The translations under genes were made by a program, and so were the position numbers. 64,000 bases of DNA from Capsicum annuum (Eukaryota > Streptophyta > Magnoliopsida > Solanales > Solanaceae), in the NCBI RefSeq assembly GCF_002878395.1, contig NW_025860839.1, positions 217,093 through 281,092 of the forward strand, written 5' to 3'. The notes under the pieces were generated by a model that was not told the origin of the DNA, searched no databases, and worked only from the letters and a program-made list of their open reading frames with translations. Positions 56,743 to 64,000 of the stretch are shown piece by piece (position 1 is the first letter of the stretch; the number at the start of each line of letters is the position of its first letter).

Positions 56743-57280
56743 TCTAGATTTCTCTTGAATTGTGAATCTTTGGATAATCTTGCACATTATTTGATGTTGG
56801 ATATGAGGCGACTTGAAGATACCCTTTTAATTGCTAGCTTCTAGGTGATCCTTTACATTATCCGACCTTGGATAAGAGATGACTTATAGATATCCCTCCA
56901 ATCGCTACCTCACAGGTATTCCTAAACATTATCCGACCTTGGATACGATATGACTTATGGATATCTCTAAAATTACTAGTCTTTGGGTAATACTGCACAT
57001 AGTCAATATTGGATATGATGCGGCTTATAGAGAACCCTTGGACTTATCAATTTGATAATCTCGCATATCCTTCAGTGAGGATTTAGTTGTGACTTAAGGA
57101 TAACCTTCAAACTATTGATCTTTGGGTAACCTTTCACACTATCAGGCTAGGATGTTGTTGTGAATTTTGGATGAACTATGGATTATAAAATCATAGTTGA
57201 TCTTTCACACTATCCTATTTCAAATAATATGACTTATAGATGATTTCTCAAATTATCAATTTCTAGGAAACCTAATGAGT
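56743..57280. repeat. Degenerate tandem array, about 71 bp period, 6-7 copies
   Basis: Units resemble ctacctcacaggtattccta then aacattatccgaccttggat and acgatatgacttatggatat. Two adjacent central units (from about 56833) are 71 bp each; outer units are more diverged. Confidence 0.7.
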
Positions 57281-57366
57281 CGTTTGTCTTCAGATAGCGA
57301 CTTAAAAATATCCTTTTGAGTTTTGTGCTTTTGATGCAATCAGATGCTGATTCATGAAATAATGAG

Positions 57367-58216
57367 ATATCCTCGATGACAAATTATTCTATCTTTGTTT
57401 GTCAAACATATGTTAAATGCTATGATATCCTCGATGCCAGCGTATGCTATCTCGTGAGTCAATAGATATTTAATGTTGATGATATCCTCGATGCTAGCAT
57501 ATGCTATCTCGCGTGTCAATATATATTTAATGTAGATGATATCCTCGACACCAGCGTATACTATATCTTATGTCAACAGATATTAGATGTTGATGATATC
57601 TTCGATGCCAGCATATGCTATCTCATTTTTCAACAGATATTAAATATTGATGATAACCTCGATTCCAGCATATGCTATCTCGCATATCAACAGACATTTA
57701 ATGTAGATGATATCCTTGATGCCAGCGTATGCTATCTCACGTGTCAATAAATATTTAATACTGATGATATCCTCGACGCTAGCTATTCTATCTCACGTGT
57801 CAATAGATATTTAATGTTGATAATATCCTCAATGCCAATGTATGCTATCTCGCGTGTCTTTAGATATTTAATGTTGATGATATATTCAATGTCAGTGTAT
57901 GCTATCTCACGTGTCATCAGATATTTAATGATGATGATATCCTCAATACTAGTGTATACTATCTCGCATGTCATCAGATATTTAATGTTGATGATATCCT
58001 CGATGCTAGTGTATGTTATCTCGCGTTCCATCAAATATTTAATGTTGATGATATCTTCAACTCCAGCATATGAAATCTCGCGTGTCATCAGATATTTAAT
58101 GTTGATGATATCCTCGACGTCGGTGTATGCTATCTCGCGTGTCATCAGATATTTAATGTTGATGATATCCTTGATGCCAGCGTATGCTATCTTGCATGTC
58201 AGCAGATATTAAATGT
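57367..58216. repeat. 57-bp tandem array, about 15 copies
   Basis: Units begin atatcctcgatgccagcgta and continue tgctatctcgcgtgtcatca. Starts fall at 57425, 57482, 57539, 57596, 57653, 57710 and 57767; after one 56-bp unit they resume at 57823, 57880, 57937, 57994, 58051, 58108 and 58165. Because 57 is a multiple of three, frames stay open on both strands (58145-57783 minus, 57814-58212 plus). I regard these as repeat-derived, not as proven genes. Confidence 0.9.
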
Positions 58217-59350
58217 TATGGCCCTCTTGAAAATGAATATGGTTTCACCTGAGTTCGTTTGTTTGCGTTCTTTCTTTATACAGGTACCATTTGCATCACC
58301 CCATGGTGAATTTGGGGATGACTTTTTACTCTTCCTTCTCTTGAGAAATCCTTTGATTGTGGCCTTATAGGGCCATCTCCTTTGACCGTACCTGCACTCA
58401 AGTTAACTATTAAGTAGACACAAAGTCGCTTTTGCTAGCGACTATTTTTTAGAAAAATTCTATATACAATATTTATAAAGAAGATAAGGAGTCTTTGTTT
58501 GTCCTTCATTGTCTCAAGAAATGAGATAGATAATTAAAAATGTGCTCAATAAATGAATATTAATCCGTCTTTGGGGATACCCCAATAATACCGTTCTTGA
58601 GAGTTATATGATTTGGTGACTCCCAACTCGCTTGTGAATTTTTTTGAAAAAAATTCCCATTTTCGTGTATTGATCCCTGCATCCACAGAAAAATAAATAG
58701 TTTTGAGTGAAAGTACTCTGCGTTGACTTCCTTCAATCCTTGGTTTGCTCCTCACTATCTTTTGGGTGCTCCATCATGTTTGGACTTCTACCCTGACTCC
58801 CCATTCCAATAGATGCCTAGCCAATCACTAAGTAAAGGATTTGTATAGATTTTTGAATGTAGTCTTAATTTTTAGAAACTAGTTTCAAAATAATTTTGTA
58901 AAAACTTTTAGAAAATCTCTGCTAGTCATGTCATGTACTAGCTCAAGAATGTCTTCTTCTTGTTTCTTACTATATCTGATATTTAATAGAGAAAATTCAA
59001 GGATTCATCATCTTTGATGAGTGTTTCTACCAAAAGTTCTGTCATAGCCAAAAATTTAGTCTACTTAGACTTTGTAGCAGCTGGTGATTTCTAAGGCTTG
59101 ACTTTGACCTCTGGTATTTTCTGGATTTGAAATATATTCCAATATATTAGTGGAAATTTTGAGGACCTCCTCAAAATTTCTACCCTAGTTTAATACTATT
59201 GGAGATGACCTTGGCTTGAGAGGATCAGCAATCTTCATGGCTCTTTATCTTATTTTTTGGATGATATTCTTCCTCTTGTGAATTTTTGAGATTCTTACTC
59301 AAAAATTGTGCCTAAGTTTCCATTTCCCGGGGTGGTATGACCGAGCCATT
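58217..59350. other. Ogre-derived non-coding stretch
   Basis: I recognise no protein. The minus-strand frame 58755-58546 contains SVDAGINTRKWEFFSKKFTS and might be a coding relic of the element, but I cannot name it. Confidence 0.4.
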
Positions 59351-59355
59351 GAGGC

Positions 59356-59812
59356 ACCTACGTATCCCATTGAAGCAGGAATCAGGTCAAACGTAGTTTA
59401 AAACTATGCTAGAGATATATATATAATTTTAATAGGTTGACTGAAGACGACATAGGCCGCCTACATATCTCATTCTTAAGAATTTAGGTCATCACATAGT
59501 TCATACATAAAACAAAGGTATAAATTGTCCTAAGGGGTTGACCGAAGCCAACATAGGCCGCCTACATATCCCTTTCTTGGGAATTTAGCTCAAACGTAGT
59601 CCGTATATTAAAAGGAAGGATAAATTCTCCTAAGGTGTTGACCAAAGCCAATATAGGCTGCCTATGTATCCCTTTCTTAGGAATTTAGGTCAAACGTAGT
59701 TCGTACATAAAAGTAAAGGATAAATTCTCCTAAGGGGTTGAGCGAAGATGACATAGGTCGTCTACGTATCCCTTTCTTGGGAATTCGAGTCAAACATAGT
59801 TCATACATAAAC
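59356..59812. repeat. 100-bp tandem array carrying the Ogre motif, 4-5 copies
   Basis: Units begin gcctacatatccctttcttg and include gaatttaggtcaaacgtagt and ggttgaccgaagccaacata. They start at about 59459, 59560, 59660 and 59760, with a partial first unit at 59356. Confidence 0.85.
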
Positions 59813-62057
59813 CCATCTACAGGGTATCTAGCCTTGGATACCCTTATCTATCCTACTAGGATAGAATTGAGGTTTCTTTGAATGTGCTTTTGTGGATGAT
59901 GTGATGCTTTTCATTGTGTTTATCTAGAAGTAATGATCAACTATCCACTTTCCTTTGAAATAATTGACAAAATTCATTCTTCCTTATTCTGCTAGAATGA
60001 CATCGACCCTGATTTCTCAACTGGCGTTATCTCCATGATTAACCACCCTAGTTTCTTCTAGGTTAGGCTTTCTTGATTTTTTAAATCTTTGGCTCTTATG
60101 TTGATCATTCAAGGGCTAATGTCTCCCATTCAACATTATATTTCTTGATTGTTCATTTTGCTCTTGGTATGACATGACATTGTCAGGTTTTAGATATTTA
60201 TTACTTATTGATCAGGAAGTAATAAGTGAAGCGAAAGTCTAGTTAATTAATGTTTCCTCTAATTCATCCTCTTTGGTTCTAGTTATCCTGGAAAATTTTC
60301 ATATAGTAGCATCATATTTTTCCCTATTCCATTCTCTAGACCATCACTTATAGGTTTTGAAAAAATGACTGGTAGAGTCTAGTTATATTACTAATCATTT
60401 TTCCTTTCTTGTAACAAAGCTATAGTCAAGAGGGGAATCTCTTATTCTCTTTGATCTAGTGAAGTAGGTTTATTTGTCAGCACAAAATAATTTTTATTAG
60501 CTGCAAAGTAAAAAAAAACTCAATCGCTGACGTGTTAGCTTTGGTTAGTAATAAGCAACACAAGATGATAAAGTAGGAAGTAAACATATAAAGTTGTTTC
60601 TCATCTCACGCAAATTAATCCATGGAGTAATATGACTCGAGAATTTCAATGAACAGGATTTTACTCATTGATATGGATAATTTATATTTATCTAGAAGGT
60701 TCAACTCTTCTTCTTTCCAATCTTATTTCTCGTGTCAAGAAAATGGAGGACAACAGAGTTTTTGAGAATAGGGGTCGGGACAAATGGTTGTCTACGTATC
60801 TCATAGAGGAGAAATCAGGCCCTGTATTGTTCGAACATATAATGGCTTTTTCTGTGTCCTTAGTCAATCTTCCGGAAATTGTAGCGAGCTTTTAGGAAGT
60901 TTTAAGAGTGATTGCGGACTTTTTTGAGAGACTTGGGAGACCTGGAGTATGTTTGGTTAGACTTTTGTATAATGAAAATAATTTCTGCCTAAAGATGCTC
61001 GATTAAAAAAGAGATTGGATCAATTCTCCTTTGATTTGAATCAACATAACATGTATAAGCTCATACAACAATTATATCATACAAGCATATTGTAATAAAC
61101 GTGAATCCTAATTGGTTGACCCTTTTGAGCCAAGGGTTGGCCTAACATATTTGAAGAAAGTATATGTTTTTTTAAAACCAATATGTAATTCCCCAAAACC
61201 TCCATAGGTATACATGAAGGGCATAAATGATTAAAAATGTTGCATAAAAGGGATACATTCTTTAGGGAAAGGGAAAATAACATGAGAAAAAGAAAAATGT
61301 CCCACGTAAGGGATATTAGCTCCTAGATGTTCTTTCATAACCTTTTTTCCTCTTAGATTTGTCCATTTCTTGTCATATGCGACATCTCTTGATGATGAAG
61401 TGATTGTCGTATAACTGTGCTCTATCTCATAAGTCATTAGTCTAGGAAATCATGAAATCATCCAAATCGATCAATGATCAACCTCTTGCCTAGCTCACTT
61501 TAATTTTTTCTCAATTGGTGGATGATTGAGGCATCTTACACGAAAGCAAGTAAAGTAAGACTTCTCCCTACCCCCAAAGGATAATGGATTGGATTAAATA
61601 ACATATATTTCTAAAACACATAAGTATGCTTTGTCTTTAATTGACTCGCGGCCGATAAATGCAGGGTATGTTTTCTAATGGGCCCAATATCCCACTTGGA
61701 TATTGGGTCATCCTGCCTCATGCCTAAAAGAGGATTTTGGTTTCGCTCTATCCTAGGTTTCTAGAATGGGTTTGGACAGAGGTTCCCAATAGGACAACTT
61801 GAGTTTGGAAACACGAATAGCCATCAGACGTCTCACGTGATAATAAACCATCGTATTTTCAATACTTTATTTAAAGTTGAACAACAGAGATCGGGACATC
61901 CACGAAACCTCAAAATAATTTAATAAGCCTCATGCGGGATTATGCCATGAAATGCAACAGTTAAATTTTGCAGAATTGAAATATATAAGCACGTAAACAG
62001 TTTAAATAGTTGGTGAAAAGATAATTTCAAACATTTGGTAAAAACCATATTCCAAAC
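59813..62057 (-). other. Presumed leader of the second Ogre-like element
   Basis: No coding homology was recognised. Another motif copy (ctacgtatctcatagaggag) is at about 60792, and a perfect 10-bp stem with 5-base loop is at 61683-61707. The frames 60668-60895 (plus), 61077-61283 and 61231-61437 (minus) show nothing recognisable. Confidence 0.5.
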
Positions 62058-62075
62058 TCCCCAGTAGAGTCGTTA
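62058..62075 (-). other. Degenerate tRNA-Arg type primer binding site
   Basis: On the minus strand TAACGACTCTACTGGGGA. It resembles TGGCGACTCAGCTGGGGA of the first element, with changes at five positions, mostly transitions. Confidence 0.6.
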
Positions 62076-62079
62076 TTTC

Positions 62080-64000
62080 AGTTTTGTCCCCTTTTAACTC
62101 GAAGAATTGGAAAACATTGATATTGACTTTTTAAAACATTTCAAAACTTTATAGAAAAATTTGAAACATTCTAAGAAATTACAGAGTCACCACTTAAGTT
62201 ATTTGAAAAGAAATTAAGAAAGATTTTTAAAATAAAATTCTAAGTCTAAAGAAGAAAAAAACTTAGGCTTTTCAGAAAATCCCTGGTAAGAGGTTCTTAT
62301 TAACATTTTAGGAAGGGTTTTAAGGCACCTAAAATGTCCGCTAACTTGTAGTTATCCGGACTATTACCTTTGACTAACTTTGAAAAATAGAAGTTAGTTT
62401 TTGAAAAGAAAGTGATTTAGGAAAAACTTGTATGAAATCAATTTTAACGTCTTTGTAGGAAATTTAATCAAGTCTAAAAAATAAATAGTAAATAAGCATA
62501 GAAAGGGGTAGGGGAGAAATTATGAGATTTATGCTCTTAGGCCCAAACCCACTTGCACCTGTCCTAGACTATTCATTTGGGATTTTAGCCTATCTTCACC
62601 TGTCCTAATCTAGATTTTTGGGACATTGGCCCATAACCTGCTTCACCTATATTAATTTACAACTTTCGCTTAGAGACCCAAATGAATGAACAAATAGATA
62701 AATAAATAAATAAATAAAGAATAAGACAACAATAAAAATCGATAGTTTTCAAGTCTCTTAGCGACCTCATCTATGGGTTTTGACCCATTTTCCTTCTTCA
62801 TCTATCTTCTAGCATCCGCACGCTATATAGTCGACTTTAGGTTTAAACTTCGAACTCGACTCGAAGAGGTGGGCCTCATTGGCCCATTACGAAATGCAAG
62901 AGGGGAGGAGTCCTTTGGACTTGAGATATTTTTTGCATGCAAATAAAAGATAATGAAATTAATATATGTTCAAGGCGTAAAAGTAATATATTTCAAAGCA
63001 AAAGAAAATATCAAGAACCAATTTTTTGAATGACAATGATAAGCATACTTGCACACATATAACAAGAATGAGAGTCAACAGATAAAATGCAAAGCAAAGA
63101 CACCCACTTACATGCTTCATGATTTATGTTCATATTAAGAATGAATAAAGGTAAAAGGTAGAAGGCTGTATTAAATGAGTTAATGTGAGAACAAACAACG
63201 TAAGCTTGTGAAAGAAAAGGGATGAGGCAATAAGAAAAATAATCATGACTGCTAAAATTGAATAAACATAAACACTAATCCATATAACAAATTAAAATAA
63301 AAGGCTAATTTTTCAAGAAAGAGAATCTTTAAATTTCACTTAAGGTGACATTAACGAAGATTCATACATCTAAATTACAACCAACATTAGGAAAAACATG
63401 AAATGACCTATGATTTATCTTTCTAAGACATTGTTGATTCTCTTCTGATATTACGAATCAAAGATAGACGTGAATCAAGTCTCTAAACACACAAAGAGCA
63501 CATATAACATTCCTGAGTAAGAAAATTAGAATAAAAGTTTAGCATTTCTAAAAATGAAATATCGTTCAATAATCATACCATACATGACTCATAAATATCT
63601 AAATAATTCTATTTAGCCAAAAAAGCCCAAACTTTCTCATCATTTTGATAAGTCAAGATGCAAAAAAACAAGGAATAAACATCTTGGATGAAAAATAGCT
63701 AGTACTTCACCTCTCATATGAGGATTTTGAAATCAATTAAAATAATTAGCAAGCAAATGACAAATTCTTGACTTAACCAATTACTATTTTGTTAAGGCAA
63801 AAAAAAAACCAATAGTAACTATTCTTTTTAACATAAAACAAACAACTTTACATGCTAAAAACAAATATATTCATCAACAATGAATTTAAATAAAACATAA
63901 GAACGTGTTTTAAGCAAAGATTGAAACTTTATCCATAATAATCAAAGAATAAAGTCAAAAGGAGAAACAATCAATATTATCTATTCTTTTCATCATAAAG
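62080..64000 (-). repeat. Partial LTR of the second Ogre-like element
   Basis: The segment begins next to the primer site. It shares ordered short blocks with 19560-19810: a cagagtcaccactt-like block (62186) against tagagtcgctactt (19647), and taaggcacctaaaatgtccg (62321) against gaggcacctttcgagtcccg (19780). The rest is AT-rich, and no second LTR copy lies in the window to confirm length. Confidence 0.55.

Larger units (their letters stand above)
55835..64000 (-). mobile_element. Ogre-derived sequence without recognisable gag-pol, right end outside window
   Basis: A degenerate tRNA-Arg type primer site (62058-62075), LTR sequence to its right that shares short blocks with the first Ogre LTR, and at least six copies of the motif tacgtatc...aatcaggtcaaacgtag indicate Ogre origin and minus orientation. 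The 6.2 kb to the left of the primer site contain three tandem arrays but no Gag, RT or integrase that I can recognise. It may be a non-autonomous derivative or a truncated leader. The left edge near 55830 is inferred from where MULE-associated repeats stop. Confidence 0.6.

Noticed and set aside
57814..58212. Plus-strand 132-codon protein
   Set aside because: It arises from the 57-bp array and is composed of 19-residue repeats. It is reported as a finding, not as a gene.
57367..58216. Regular repeats resembling a CRISPR array
   Set aside because: Units are contiguous 57-bp copies that diverge along their whole length. There are no unique spacers between conserved repeats, and the context is a plant retroelement.
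1..64000. Integrated pararetrovirus or other viral sequence
   Set aside because: I saw no coat, movement or transactivator-type domains. All RT and integrase remnants match Ty3-gypsy domain order with LTRs.

Overview
The window looks like transposon-dominated plant heterochromatin. I find no host gene, no RNA gene and no intact open reading frame longer than about 190 codons. The element families (an Ogre/Tat Ty3-gypsy element primed by tRNA-Arg, Tekay/Del-like chromoviruses with LTRs starting TGTAAC, and Ulp1/DUF1985-type Mutator-like elements) and the wording of their broken proteins suggest a Solanaceae genome, possibly pepper, tomato or potato. The species assignment is inference.

Layout. 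(1) 1-22231 is one large minus-strand Ogre-like element whose left end lies just outside the window. Its right (5') LTR is 19557-22231, followed leftward by a tRNA-Arg primer site (19539-19556), a broken ORF1 (about 18166-16740), gag, protease, a probable protease-RT intron (12031-12226), RT, RNase H, integrase (to 8750), a long 3' untranslated region with two minisatellites, a polypurine tract and the left LTR. That left LTR is split by a 3.9 kb plus-strand non-autonomous LTR element (1700-5644) inserted in a G-run. (2) 22232-24464 is a plus-strand Ulp1/DUF1985 MULE gene remnant (copy 1) into which the Ogre element inserted. (3) 24465-40066 is the 3' part of a plus-strand Tekay-like element: integrase C-terminus with chromodomain, then an LTR. 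The LTR is split at 26232/38523 by a 12.3 kb minus-strand Tekay block with the order LTR, full internal region, LTR, partial integrase, partial LTR. (4) 40067-42560 is a second plus-strand MULE remnant (copy 2). It converges on a third, minus-strand copy (about 55300-42960). (5) Copy 3 is split by a structurally complete minus-strand Tekay-like element (44377-54011) with a perfect 5-bp target duplication AGAAC. (6) About 55835-64000 is non-coding, minus-strand Ogre-derived DNA with three separate tandem arrays (71, 57 and 100 bp periods), a degenerate tRNA-Arg primer site (62058-62075) and the start of its LTR.

How the parts relate. The window records successive insertions: MULE genes first, then Ogre and Tekay elements into them, then further elements into those LTRs. 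Every polyprotein carries stops, frameshifts or lost catalytic residues (RT YVDE and FIDN; zinc knuckles missing His or Cys), so none looks autonomous now. The least explained signals are a degenerate inverted-repeat motif (CAACAGATG / CATCTGTTG) that fills introns and flanks of all three MULE copies, a 57-bp array that is open for over 120 codons on both strands, and a conserved LTR block shared by otherwise different Tekay LTR families.
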